A stretch of DNA of 30,937 bases, from assembly GCA_900540045.1 (NCBI GenBank), contig UQEF01000026.1:1-30937 (forward strand), read 5' to 3'. This document shows, one piece after another, positions 1 to 10,179 of the stretch. This stretch comes from an uncultured Eubacteriales bacterium. GTDB lineage: Bacteria; Bacillota; Clostridia; Christensenellales; Aristaeellaceae. Positions within the stretch are counted from its first letter, which is position 1. The number at the start of each line of letters is the position of its first letter. The translations under genes were made by a program, and so were the position numbers. The notes below the pieces were generated by a model, which was given only the letters and a program-made list of their open reading frames with translations, did no database searches and was not told the origin of the DNA.

Positions 1-465
<465 letters not shown>

Positions 466-490
466 ACGGTATCTTTGCCTTAACGCAGTC

Positions 491-542
491 CGGGCGCTTC
501 CCGGCCCACCCCGTTGGGGGCGGGGGAAGCGCCCGGCTTTTT
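491..542 (+). terminator. Intrinsic terminator of glmS
   Basis: The arms GGGCGCTTCCC and GGGAAGCGCCC form a perfect 11-bp GC-rich stem, followed on the plus strand by a run of five T (538-542). The minus strand has no T-run beyond the stem, so it acts for glmS only. Confidence 0.9.
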
Positions 543-597
543 GCTGCGCTTGAAGAGGCTTTGCCCAGCACAGGGACACGCCGCGGCGCACAGGGAG

Positions 598-621
598 AAA
601 AGGCCGCAGGCGCCATGCGGC
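598..621 (-). terminator. Probable terminator of the glucan synthase gene
   Basis: Read on the minus strand, GCCGCA and TGCGGC form a 6-bp stem around a loop that contains the self-complementary GGCGCC, followed by CTTTT. It lies about 55 bases past the glucan synthase stop codon. The stem is short and the T-run is only four, so it is less certain than the glmS terminator. Confidence 0.6.
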
Positions 622-674
622 GCACGCAGCCGCGTCCGCCTGATGATCCCGGAAGCCTCGTTGCTCAGTCGCTG

Positions 675-3600
675 CTAACGCAGGGGGAAGGTGGCTTCAT
701 GGATGCGTCCGTCGTCGGTGAGAATCAGCCGTCCGTCGCGCAGCTGCTCGCCGTCCGCGGTGGGGAAGGGACATTCCCGTGAGGCATGCAGGTGGTAGGT
801 GGCTGTACCAAAACGATAGGTCACGCGCAGCTCGTCCCAGCCGGATGGAGCCACGGGCCGGAAGCGCAGCACGTTGCCCGTCTTTTGAAAACCCAACAGC
901 TGTGTCAGCACCACGTATTGCAGCCAGCCGGCGCTGCCGGTGTACCAGGTCCAGCCGCCGCGTCCGCGCTGCTGGGGATTGGCGTATACGTCCGCGGCCA
1001 GCGCATAGGGCTCCACGCGGTAGCGCAGAGCCAGCTGGCGCGTGGCGGCATGGCGGATGGGCAACAGGGCCGAGGCCAGTTCCCAGGCGCGGCCATCCTG
1101 CCCCAGCTGATGCAGGGCGGCCACGGCCCAGCAGGCGGCGTGGGTATACTGTCCGCCGTTTTCCCGCACGCCGGGCAGATAGGCCGCGATGTAACCGGGT
1201 TGCTCCTGCCCCTGAAAGGGCGGGGTAAAGAGCTTTATCAGGCCCACATCCGGCTCGTAGAGCATGCGCCAGGCGTTGTCCATGGCCATGGCGCAGCGGT
1301 CGCGCGACACACCGCACATAACGCCCCACGCCTGCGGCAGCAGATCGATGCGGCATTCCTCGCTTGCGGCGCTCCCCAGACGGCTTCCATCGTCATACCA
1401 GGCCCGCAGATACCATCCGCCGTCCCAGGCGTAGCGGTCCAGCGAGGCGAGCAGGGCGCTCCGGCGGTCCAGCAAGCGCCGGGTATCCGACGGCTCGCAC
1501 AGGGGGGCGAACAGGCGCAGCACCTCGCACAGGAACATGCCCAGCCATACGCTTTCGCCGTTTTCGCCGCCCACGCGATTCATGCCGTCGTTCCAGTCGC
1601 CCCCGCCCATCAGGGGAAGGCCGTGCGCGCCGCAGGCCACATGGTCAATGGCGCGCAGACAGTGCAGCCGAAGCGGTTCCGAGATTTCGGATACCTCCGG
1701 GGAAAACAGACGCTCGGTTTCTTCCTCGGAAAGCGGATCGCCGTGCAGGTAGGGCGCCTCTTCGCTCAGTATGGAGGTATCGCCGGTGATTTGTACGTAC
1801 AGGGCCGTCACGTAGGGCAAAAACAGCTTATCATCGCTGATGCGGGTGCGCACACCGTATCGAGGCGGATGCCACCAGTGCTGCACGTCACCCTCCTCAA
1901 ACTGATGCGCGGCGCATTCCAGCAGGTGCGCGCGCGCCGCGTCGGGCCGGGTATGCAGCAGGGACAGCATATCCTGCAGCTGATCCCGATAGCCAAACGC
2001 GCCGCCCGCCTGATAGAATCCCGCGCGCATCCATAGCCGGGAGGCCTGCACCTGATAGGGCAGCCACCTCCCCAGCATCAGGGCCATGGCGGGGTCGGGA
2101 AGATCAAAGCGCAGGAGGCTCAGGCGGTCCTCCCATTGCTGGCGCACGGCGTGCAGGCGCAAGGTAGCGCCGTCGCGGCGGAAGCTCGCCAGGGAATGAA
2201 GCAGCGCTTCCGTGCCTGCCGCATGGGCCAGCGCCGTGGTGACGGTGCGCGTCTCGCCGGGCCTGAGGCGTACCTCATAGCACAGGACGGCCGTATCGCC
2301 AAAGTCGCTGGGCAGGTTTTCTCCGCCGCACAGCGCGGCAGGCGCCACACCCCAGAGCCCTTGGAACACGCCCGAACTCATGGTGGTGCTCATGGTGGGA
2401 AGCGGGTCCATGCCAAACAGGCCCGCCACGCCCTCCAGACTGGGATTCTCTGCGAGTACGCCTCCCTCCACACGGCTCAGCGCCGTCAGCTGGGAAGCCG
2501 CCGGCTGATTGCCGGGGCTGAAGATGCAGGTGTGCAGCAGCGTCAGCGTGCGCTCCACCCGGTCCTCGTTGCGCAGCTGAATCACGCGCGCGCCGATAGC
2601 GGCCTCGCCGTCGGTGAAGCAGGACATGCGGCAGTACACGCCATAGCAGCTGCTCTCATACACCGTTTCCCCGGGCGCATGGGTTATGCGCACAGGCATG
2701 TTATGCCCCATCGGTTGCCGGGTGAGGGACCAGATCAGCCGGTTTGCGTCGTCACGAAGGAAGAAGTTTTCCTCTCCGCGGGGAGTCACACTGTCGTTGG
2801 GCCAGCGGGTCAGACGGCTCGAATGGCTGTTGCCCGCATAGGTGAAAACCAGCCCGCTTTCGCCCGCGAGGGTGCCGAAACAGTCCGAGCAGAGCGGATT
2901 GCACCAGGGCGCGGGGGTCTGCCGCCCGGCGGGCAGCGTGATGCGGTAGTCGCCGCTGTCTCGCGTAAAACCGCCGTAACCGTTGTCAAACAGCAGGGCG
3001 TCCGCTTCGGGCAGAGAGGGTTTCCATTCGGCGCTGGGGCGGCAGGTATAGAGGGGACGAACGCGCACGTTCATCTCCAGGGCGTGCAGCTGTTCCTCCA
3101 GCGAGCCGCCGTCTGTGGAAAGCACCACGCGCGCCGCGGCACGCAACAGCCCCAGTTGGTCGGCCGTCAGACTGTCAAAAAGATGCACGCCGCTCTCCTT
3201 GCCAATCAGCTCATGGCTGTGGCAGGACTGGGCCAGAGCGCCGAGCCGTTCGCGCAGCGGATGTCCGTAGCCCGAAGGCCGGGTGACGGCCAGCACCAGG
3301 TCCACCCACAGGCCGTGCATGCGGTACCAGGCGTGCGCCTTGAGGAGGAGCTGCACCAGAGACAGGTCCTTGCCCTCGCGGCATTCCAGCAGCAAAATGG
3401 GAAGATCGCCGCCGATGCCCATGCTCCACAGGGCGCGGAGGGGCAAGGTGTTTTCCGATGCGTAGCGCAGCTGGGCAGGCTGGCCGGTGTAGCACAGCGC
3501 GCCCACCAGGCGCGAAACCCCACCGAGCATTCCCGCGGAAAGCCCCAGATAGCGCGCTGTGACCAGCCCCCGCGTAAGGGCGGGACCGTAGGCGCGCAGC

Positions 3601-6600
3601 GCGCCGTCCACCTGGCCGTAGCGTTCCAGAAAGGCGCCCGGAGCCTCATTTTCGCCGGGAAGAAGGGTGGCGAACACAAATTGTAGCCTTCCGCCGGACG
3701 GCAGCACGAACTGGCCCCGCAGGCTCAGACAGGGCTCGATGACGTCGCCCAGCGTGTCAGCGATGGCGCTGATGGGCATCTCCAGCGCCCGCGGCGCATA
3801 AATGGTGCGCCCGCGCCCCAGAAAGGCGGTGCGGTCGGTCTGCACTCGCAGCACGGTGAGACTGGCGTCTGTGGCCATCAGGTGCCACAGGCGGCGACTT
3901 TCTCCGGACGGGTCACGGGGACGGCGCATGGCGGCCACACCGTATTTTCCCAGCCGACCGGTGCGCACAAACAGGTTCTGAAACGCCGGGTGCGCCGCGT
4001 CGTCGCGCTGGGAGGCCAGGGCGGGCTCCAGATAGCTGCACACCTCCATCATGCGCTCCATCCCGCTGTGATTTTTCAGCGTAAGACAGGCCAGGGCCGT
4101 TCCGTCCAGAGGACTTACAAACAGGCGAAGCTCACTTTCCACCTGAAAGCGTTCATGCGTAAAGACCGCCTGCGCCGTTTCAAAGCTGACCGACTGGGTC
4201 AGGCCGGGGTCTGCGGCGTTCCAGTAGGCGCCGCTTTGTGAATCGCGCAGGTAAAAGCGCATGCCGCTGGGCAAGCGGCAGCTTTCTGAAAAGCGGGTGA
4301 GCATCACGCCGTTCCGGCTCAAAAAGCCGCCGCCCTGCGCATCGATCATCCAGGTGGTTCCGGCGCCGTGCAGAAGATGTGCGTCAATGGGAAAGCGCAT
4401 GGGCTGCGCTGCCCGCCGGGCCGCGGCAGCAGAGGGAATCTCCTCGCGCGCCGTGCGCCGGAGCGGACGGCGGATCAGCCCACGGGCCCGATAGGACTTT
4501 TCTTCCAGCAGCAGGCGATATGCCTGCGCACGAGGAAGGGAGGAGAACAGCTCCGCAATATAGCCATCCTCCAGAACGTTGCACACCGCCAGCAGAATCA
4601 TCCCCTGATGATGCGCCATATGGCTGCGCACGATGCGCATGGGCTGACCCTCCGTGCGCGTGGGGGAAAAATCGGCGGCTTCAAACATGCCCAGCGGCCC
4701 CTCCATCCCCAGCGACATGAGGCGCAGCAGGTTTTGAAACGCGCCCTTCAGATCCACGGGCAGGGCCAGGAAGGTGGCATAGGGCGTGATCACATCGCAG
4801 CGCTGGTCTGGGTCCAGCGACAGGCGGGGCAGGCCGAAGGCCTTATAGAGATAGTACAGATTGGGGTCGAAGGCGTAATAGCCGCTTTCGCTCACGCCAA
4901 ACACGCCACCGCGCCGGCAGCGCTTCTGGGCCTTGACAACGGCGTGATACACCCCGTCCAGCAGCGTGCCGGGCACCGCGGGCTGAAAGAGCAGCGGCAT
5001 GAGGTATTCAAACATGGTTCCATTGTAGCTGATGAATGCCTGCGCGCCACCGGGCACGCGCGTATAGAGCCTTCCCAGCCGGTACCAGTGCCGCACCGGC
5101 ACCTGCCCCAGCATGATGGCGACAAAGCTGAGCAGCCGGGATTCGCTGGCCAGCAGGTCGTAATGACCGCCAGAGGGGGCATCCTGAAGCGGATGCACGC
5201 CAATGCGGAACAGGTCCGCCTCAGCGTCATACAGGGCGTCAAAACGCATGCCCTCCGCCAGCGCGTCCATACGGGCGGCCAGGCTGTGATAGCATGCGCT
5301 GAGCCGGGGCAGCAGCACGCGCACATCCTGCGCACAGGTCAGCAGACAAGCCGCCAGGTTGCCGCTGTCCACCGAAGAAATGAACGGCGGCTCCAGCGGC
5401 TCCAGTGTGCGCGTATCATACCAGTTGTAAAGATGCCCTTGCCACTTTGGCAGCTTTTCGAGCGTGATGAGGGTTTCTTCCATGCGGCGGGCCATTTCGT
5501 CCGGCGCGAGCAGGCGCAGCCGCTCCGCCGCCGCCAGCGCACACAGGTACAGGCCGATGTTGGTGGGCGAGGTACGGTGCGACACGCCCTTGTTGGGCTC
5601 GATTTGCACATTGTCGGGCGGCAGGGCGTGGTCCGCATCGGTCATGGCCGTCTCAAAGAAGGTAAGCGTTCCCTTGGCCACGCGCGTGAGCACCTCGCGC
5701 ATATACCCGGTTGGGCGCTGCGGCTGGCGCGCGGGTTGCTCCAGATAGGGCAGGGCGAAGGGAAAGGCGGCCCATAGCGCGCCCACCGCCAGTCCGGCCC
5801 ATGTGCCGCCGGGCAGCAGCGAAAGTCCCGCCACCGCCGCGCCTGCGAACATGCTCAAATAGAAAAACAGCATGGGCGGCTTGTCTGCCGGGCGGGACAA
5901 CTGGGCTGCCGTGGTCCACGCCAGCAGATGGCGCCGGCTGAACCACAGGCGGTACAGCGTGCGCACGATGGCGTCGGCTTGCATACCTGCCTCGCATGGC
6001 AATACGGCCAATCGCGTCAGAAGCGGCGGCAGGCCGCGCAGGCCCGCCGGAAGCACATAGGGCAGTTCGGGCAGCAGCAGTGCGGAAAGCAGAAGCCAGG
6101 GCCTGCCTGCGAACGCCGCGTAGGCGATCAGCAGAATCCGCAGGGGAGCGGCCAGGCTGCGCAGCAGATTGTGCCGGATTTTACGGCGGGCCAGCGCGTC
6201 CAGCGAGCGCCGGGACGGGCGCCATTGCGAAGGAAACAGCGGCAGCACATAGGGAAGCAGCTGCCAGTCGCCCCGCGTCCAGCGGTGGAGACGGTAAAGG
6301 AACCCCTTGAGGGTTTTGGGATTGCCGTCGTAGAGAACGATATCGCCGGCCATGGCACAGCCCGCCAGCTCGCCTTCCAGCAAATCATGGCTGAGCACGC
6401 AGCCGGGGATGATGTTGTGTTCGGTGGCGTCCAGAAAGGGCGCGGGATCGATGATGCCCTTGCCCATGAACGTACCCCGCCTGTAGAGATCCTGCGCAAG
6501 GTCGGGGGCGAGGGCGTTGTAGGGGTCTGCGCCACCGCGTCCGCCCAGCAGCAGGGATAGGCGGCTGCCCACCGTATGAGCGGCGATCTCCATGCGCGGC

Positions 6601-8477
6601 TGCAACACGCTTATGCCGCGCATGCGTCCCTGCACTTTCTCCCGCCGCTGCAGGGGATGGAGCATGCTGCCCACCAGCCTCAGCGCGCTGCCGGGGGGAA
6701 GGATGGTGTCGCTGTCAAGGGTGATTACGTAGCGGTATTGGCCTTTCAGGCTCTCCAGCGGCAGGGAGGCATAGGCGAAGGAATCCTCCACAGGCCGTCC
6801 GTCGATGAGCTTGAGCAGCGTTTCGAGACTGCCCCGCTTGCGTTCACGGCTCATGTAGAGATGGTCGCGGGCGGAAAAGACGCGTTCGCGCTGCAGATAA
6901 AAAAATGGATGGCCGGTGTCCTCGCACAGGGCGCGCACAGCTGCGGATGCGGCGGCCACAATATCGCCGTCGCCGGAAAGCGTACCGGTCAGACTGTCCT
7001 GAAAATCCCCCAGAAGCAGAAAGTGCAGATGCGCGTCCGGGTTGGCCTGATGCAGCACTGAGAGGTGCTTCACCATGGAGATGGCGTGCTTGGCGTCCAT
7101 GAGCATGGTAGGGCATACCACCAGCGTTTGCGTGGACGCATCCAGATGGTCCACCTGCATGCGGGGCACCATGCGTGGACGCAGGCGCCTGAGCAAAATG
7201 ACGGCAGCGGCCCGCTGTGCCGCGCAGAGGAACACGACTGCAAACAGCGGCCAGAGAACTGCCGGCAGGCCCAGCGCCCAGGCGGATGCAAGCAGCAGGA
7301 CCAGCACCGCCCAGCCCCCCAGCCGCAGAAGGGCCGCGGCATAGGTTCCGCTCCAGGGCAGGCGCGGCGCCTGCAAATAGCGCAGAAGCTGGCGCAGACC
7401 GTCGTCCAGCAGGTAATAGCCCACATGGCTGCGAACGCCTTCGTTGACGCCTTGGGCCAGCGACAGCGCCCCGGCGCATATGGACAGCTCCGGTCGGCCG
7501 GTGCGCCCGGCGATCAGGGAAACCTGTCCCCGGTAATAGGCCCGGCTTTCCTGGTCCATGGCGCTGTAAACACGATCAGCGGAAAGCGCAGCATGCACGG
7601 CGCTGAGCGATTCCAGCACCCGCTGCCAGGGCAACCGGCCGATGGCACGCAGCGAGGTAACGGCATTGCCGATCCACAGGCTGCTTTCCGCCTGATGGGC
7701 ATGCTCCGCTTCCGCCAGACCATCGGCGGACAGGCCGTGGCGGTCGAAATAGCGGTCCAGCCACAGCGCGCGGCCGGCTTCTTCGCCGGCACGAACCTGG
7801 GATAGCAGCTGCTCCAGAAAGGCGGATTCGTGCTCGTTGCGCTTGAACAGGCGCTGGGCCTGCCGCTCGTGCCCGTGTCGAAGCAGACGTTCCATCCGAA
7901 CGGCGCTGAGGCGGGCCTGCTGCTCGTGCATGCACTGATTCGCCGACAGGCAGACCAGTTCCAAAAGCGTCAGCCTAAGGGCCAGGGGCAGACAGTCCGT
8001 CTCTTCAACGGTAAAGGGCGTCACGCTCTGCCAGGCGTCCACGGCCCGTTCCAGCCGCCCGCGGTCAAAAGCGGCAGCACTGTGGCCCATCAACTCGCGG
8101 GCAAACAGGCACACCCGCGGCGTGCCTGATGAGCAACGGGGCAGACGCGGCGCGCCTTCCAGCGCAAGGCGCAGGGAAGCGATTTCCTCCTGCAGAAAAC
8201 GCCCGTTATCGCACAGCCAGCGCGCGGCGGGAAGAAGGTCCTGTGCAGGCAGCGCATTCAAAAACCGCACCGAACGTTCCACGGAACCCAGCAACCCGCG
8301 CGGCATACGGATACGCGCCCGTCCGCGCCCCTCCGTTTCAGCCGCAAGGGCCTTGAGGTGCGCGGGCAGCGCGTCGTCCAAAGTTGCGTCCCGATAGGCA
8401 CGGGGCACGGGCCGGTGCGTACCCCATGCCAGCAAAAACAGAATCGCCAGTCCGGCCGCCGATATGATCCAATGCAT
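675..8477 (-). CDS. Cyclic beta-1,2-glucan synthase (GT84 - GH189-like - GH94), 2600 aa
   Basis: The predicted membrane enzyme polymerises glucose from UDP-glucose into beta-1,2-glucan and closes it into a ring. Domain order matches the CGS/NdvB family. There is an N-terminal membrane segment (about residues 3-19), a hydrophobic pair near 385-425, and a GT84 domain with DSDT near 587, SHDLLEG, and RWTRGDWQ. More membrane segments follow near 790-900. A glycoamylase-like cyclisation region (GH189 type) spans about 1020-1330, with motifs such as SSVDSGNLAA and SHMAHHQGM. Two GH94-type sugar-binding regions begin near 1360 and 1860. The GH94 catalytic region carries GGGDWNDGM near 2291-2299; Asp of DWND is the general acid in phosphorylases. 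The frame is open upstream to 8954, but the ATG at 8477 has GGAGG 8 bases before it, and the upstream part overlaps gltD. The length is slightly below Brucella Cgs. Family is sure; ring product is inferred. Confidence 0.9.
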   Translation of the reverse strand: MHWIISAAGLAILFLLAWGTHRPVPRAYRDATLDDALPAHLKALAAETEGRGRARIRMPRGLLGSVERSVRFLNALPAQDLLPAARWLCDNGRFLQEEIASLRLALEGAPRLPRCSSGTPRVCLFARELMGHSAAAFDRGRLERAVDAWQSVTPFTVEETDCLPLALRLTLLELVCLSANQCMHEQQARLSAVRMERLLRHGHERQAQRLFKRNEHESAFLEQLLSQVRAGEEAGRALWLDRYFDRHGLSADGLAEAEHAHQAESSLWIGNAVTSLRAIGRLPWQRVLESLSAVHAALSADRVYSAMDQESRAYYRGQVSLIAGRTGRPELSICAGALSLAQGVNEGVRSHVGYYLLDDGLRQLLRYLQAPRLPWSGTYAAALLRLGGWAVLVLLLASAWALGLPAVLWPLFAVVFLCAAQRAAAVILLRRLRPRMVPRMQVDHLDASTQTLVVCPTMLMDAKHAISMVKHLSVLHQANPDAHLHFLLLGDFQDSLTGTLSGDGDIVAAASAAVRALCEDTGHPFFYLQRERVFSARDHLYMSRERKRGSLETLLKLIDGRPVEDSFAYASLPLESLKGQYRYVITLDSDTILPPGSALRLVGSMLHPLQRREKVQGRMRGISVLQPRMEIAAHTVGSRLSLLLGGRGGADPYNALAPDLAQDLYRRGTFMGKGIIDPAPFLDATEHNIIPGCVLSHDLLEGELAGCAMAGDIVLYDGNPKTLKGFLYRLHRWTRGDWQLLPYVLPLFPSQWRPSRRSLDALARRKIRHNLLRSLAAPLRILLIAYAAFAGRPWLLLSALLLPELPYVLPAGLRGLPPLLTRLAVLPCEAGMQADAIVRTLYRLWFSRRHLLAWTTAAQLSRPADKPPMLFFYLSMFAGAAVAGLSLLPGGTWAGLAVGALWAAFPFALPYLEQPARQPQRPTGYMREVLTRVAKGTLTFFETAMTDADHALPPDNVQIEPNKGVSHRTSPTNIGLYLCALAAAERLRLLAPDEMARRMEETLITLEKLPKWQGHLYNWYDTRTLEPLEPPFISSVDSGNLAACLLTCAQDVRVLLPRLSACYHSLAARMDALAEGMRFDALYDAEADLFRIGVHPLQDAPSGGHYDLLASESRLLSFVAIMLGQVPVRHWYRLGRLYTRVPGGAQAFISYNGTMFEYLMPLLFQPAVPGTLLDGVYHAVVKAQKRCRRGGVFGVSESGYYAFDPNLYYLYKAFGLPRLSLDPDQRCDVITPYATFLALPVDLKGAFQNLLRLMSLGMEGPLGMFEAADFSPTRTEGQPMRIVRSHMAHHQGMILLAVCNVLEDGYIAELFSSLPRAQAYRLLLEEKSYRARGLIRRPLRRTAREEIPSAAAARRAAQPMRFPIDAHLLHGAGTTWMIDAQGGGFLSRNGVMLTRFSESCRLPSGMRFYLRDSQSGAYWNAADPGLTQSVSFETAQAVFTHERFQVESELRLFVSPLDGTALACLTLKNHSGMERMMEVCSYLEPALASQRDDAAHPAFQNLFVRTGRLGKYGVAAMRRPRDPSGESRRLWHLMATDASLTVLRVQTDRTAFLGRGRTIYAPRALEMPISAIADTLGDVIEPCLSLRGQFVLPSGGRLQFVFATLLPGENEAPGAFLERYGQVDGALRAYGPALTRGLVTARYLGLSAGMLGGVSRLVGALCYTGQPAQLRYASENTLPLRALWSMGIGGDLPILLLECREGKDLSLVQLLLKAHAWYRMHGLWVDLVLAVTRPSGYGHPLRERLGALAQSCHSHELIGKESGVHLFDSLTADQLGLLRAAARVVLSTDGGSLEEQLHALEMNVRVRPLYTCRPSAEWKPSLPEADALLFDNGYGGFTRDSGDYRITLPAGRQTPAPWCNPLCSDCFGTLAGESGLVFTYAGNSHSSRLTRWPNDSVTPRGEENFFLRDDANRLIWSLTRQPMGHNMPVRITHAPGETVYESSCYGVYCRMSCFTDGEAAIGARVIQLRNEDRVERTLTLLHTCIFSPGNQPAASQLTALSRVEGGVLAENPSLEGVAGLFGMDPLPTMSTTMSSGVFQGLWGVAPAALCGGENLPSDFGDTAVLCYEVRLRPGETRTVTTALAHAAGTEALLHSLASFRRDGATLRLHAVRQQWEDRLSLLRFDLPDPAMALMLGRWLPYQVQASRLWMRAGFYQAGGAFGYRDQLQDMLSLLHTRPDAARAHLLECAAHQFEEGDVQHWWHPPRYGVRTRISDDKLFLPYVTALYVQITGDTSILSEEAPYLHGDPLSEEETERLFSPEVSEISEPLRLHCLRAIDHVACGAHGLPLMGGGDWNDGMNRVGGENGESVWLGMFLCEVLRLFAPLCEPSDTRRLLDRRSALLASLDRYAWDGGWYLRAWYDDGSRLGSAASEECRIDLLPQAWGVMCGVSRDRCAMAMDNAWRMLYEPDVGLIKLFTPPFQGQEQPGYIAAYLPGVRENGGQYTHAACWAVAALHQLGQDGRAWELASALLPIRHAATRQLALRYRVEPYALAADVYANPQQRGRGGWTWYTGSAGWLQYVVLTQLLGFQKTGNVLRFRPVAPSGWDELRVTYRFGTATYHLHASRECPFPTADGEQLRDGRLILTDDGRIHEATFPLR

Positions 8478-8713
8478 CAGGCAAACCTCCGCTATTGTGT
8501 ACGGAGGATAGTGTGTGCAAAGGATGGCAAAGTGATGTATGATGCGGGAATGGTTTGCGCAAGATGCACCTGCCCGCGCGAAGGCGGAGAGAGTCTCATG
8601 GAGCCGGTTTGGCCGGGATGCAAATCGGCAGTCAGCGAGGGTTGCCCGCATGATTTGAATGCATGCGCAGCGCTCCAACAGCCATTTGGAACAATCCGGC
8701 GAGGACAGCGCCT

Positions 8714-10177
8714 CTATAGCGCGGACAGGTAGGCATGGCACGCGCTCGCAGCGTGCTGCCCCTCGTTGATGGCGCGCACGACAAGGCTCTGGCCGATATG
8801 CATATCGCCCGCGGCAAACACGCCGCGCCGCACCGTCATAAAATTGTCGGCCACGACGCGTCCACGCGCTTCCTGGGTGAGACCATAGGCCTGAATGAGC
8901 GTTTCTTCCGGGCCGGTAAAGCCCATGGCGATCAGCACCAGGTCGGCCGGCCACCTTTTTGAGGTTCCTGGCTGCGCCTGCAGGGTCATGCGGCCGTCCG
9001 TCCCCTTATCCCAGCGTACCTCTTCGGTTTGAACGGCGCACACGCCGTGTTCGTCGCGCAGGATTTCACGGGTCTGCGTCAGGTACTGGCGGGGATCGCT
9101 TCCAAAGCGCGCGATGGCCTCCTGCTGTGCGTAATCCACCTTGAGGACACGCGGAAATTCCGGCCAGGGGTTCTGAGGCGAGCGTGTCAGGGGCGGCTTG
9201 GGCATGATTTCCAGCTGGTGCACGCTGCGGCATCCCTGCCGCAGGGCCGTGCCGACGCAGTCGGTGCCCGTATCGCCCCCGCCGATGACGATGACATGCT
9301 TGCCCTTGGCGTTGAGCGCATCGGGCAGGGTCTCCGGCCCGTCCAGCACGGCACGCGTGGCGGCGGTCAGGTAATCGAGGGCGAAAGCCACACCGGATCC
9401 CTTGCGGCCCGGCACATCCAGGTCGCGGGGCTTGCCGCTGCCTATGCAGAGCACCACCGCGTCAAATTCATGAAGAAGCGCTTCGGCGGGCAGGTCCACC
9501 CCCACATGGCAGCCGGTGCGGAAAACTACGCCCTCGGCCCGCATGAAATCCACGCGCCGTGCAATGATGCGCTTATCCAGCTTCATGTTGGGAATGCCGT
9601 AGGTGAGCAGACCACCCACGCGGTCGCTGCGCTCCAGGACGGTGACGCTGTGGCCGTAGTGGTTGAGGCGATTGGCGCATGCCAGCCCGGAGGGACCGCT
9701 GCCCACCACCGCGACGCGCTTTCCCGTGCGCGTGGCCGGGGGATGGGGCTGCATATGGCCGCTTGCGAAGGCGTTCTCAATGATGCTGAGCTCATTCTGG
9801 CGAATGGTGACCTGCGGCTGATGGATGCCGCAGGTGCAGGCGCCTTCACAGGGCGCGGGACATACCCGGCCGGTGAATTCCGGGAAGCTGTTGGTCATCA
9901 GCAGACGCTGCGCCGCCACTTCCCACTCGCCGCGGTAGAGCAGGTCATTCCATTCGGGAATCAGGTTGTTAAGCGGACAGCCGGATGGCAGGCCGCCGAT
10001 CATCAGGCCGCTGTGGCAGAAGGGCACGGAACAGCTCATGCACCGCGCCGCTTGCTGCCGTTCCTCCTCCTGGGGAAGCAGGCCGTGGATCTCGTTCCAG
10101 TCGTTCAGCCGCTCCAACGGGTCGCGGTCCGGCGGCAGCTCGCGGTTATATTCCAGAAAACCAAACAGCTTGCCCAT
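8714..10177 (-). CDS. gltD: Glutamate synthase (NADPH) small subunit
   Basis: This 487-residue beta subunit of glutamate synthase takes electrons from NADPH through FAD and iron-sulfur clusters to the GltB subunit in the cytoplasm. An N-terminal cysteine-rich part carries RCMSCSVPFC and CPAPCEGACTCG, the ligands for two [4Fe-4S] clusters. The first Rossmann motif is VVGSGPSGLACANRL (FAD) and the second is VIGGGDTGTDCVG (NADPH). The late FAD motif FAAGDMHIGQSLVVRAI is near the C-terminus. The length is normal. The ATG is two bases after the gltB stop, and its ribosome binding site AAGGAGGAGGG lies inside the end of gltB, which points to one mRNA with coupled translation. All cluster and nucleotide motifs look intact. 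Confidence 0.97.
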   Translation of the reverse strand: MGKLFGFLEYNRELPPDRDPLERLNDWNEIHGLLPQEEERQQAARCMSCSVPFCHSGLMIGGLPSGCPLNNLIPEWNDLLYRGEWEVAAQRLLMTNSFPEFTGRVCPAPCEGACTCGIHQPQVTIRQNELSIIENAFASGHMQPHPPATRTGKRVAVVGSGPSGLACANRLNHYGHSVTVLERSDRVGGLLTYGIPNMKLDKRIIARRVDFMRAEGVVFRTGCHVGVDLPAEALLHEFDAVVLCIGSGKPRDLDVPGRKGSGVAFALDYLTAATRAVLDGPETLPDALNAKGKHVIVIGGGDTGTDCVGTALRQGCRSVHQLEIMPKPPLTRSPQNPWPEFPRVLKVDYAQQEAIARFGSDPRQYLTQTREILRDEHGVCAVQTEEVRWDKGTDGRMTLQAQPGTSKRWPADLVLIAMGFTGPEETLIQAYGLTQEARGRVVADNFMTVRRGVFAAGDMHIGQSLVVRAINEGQHAASACHAYLSAL

Positions 10178-10179
10178 GC

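Noticed and set aside
2136..3686. A 516-codon plus-strand frame opposite the glucan synthase.
   Set aside because: Antisense shadow of a gene with clear domains; no ribosome binding site and an implausible composition.
8478..8713. The gap between gltD and the glucan synthase was searched for a terminator or strong promoter.
   Set aside because: No stem with a T-run and no convincing -35/-10 pair was found; only weak partial matches such as TTGCGC and TACATC. The synthase could be read from the glt transcript or from an unrecognised promoter.
8478..8954. An in-frame 159-codon N-terminal extension of the glucan synthase.
   Set aside because: It overlaps gltD, has an unlikely composition, and the ATG at 8477 has GGAGG at 8 bases.
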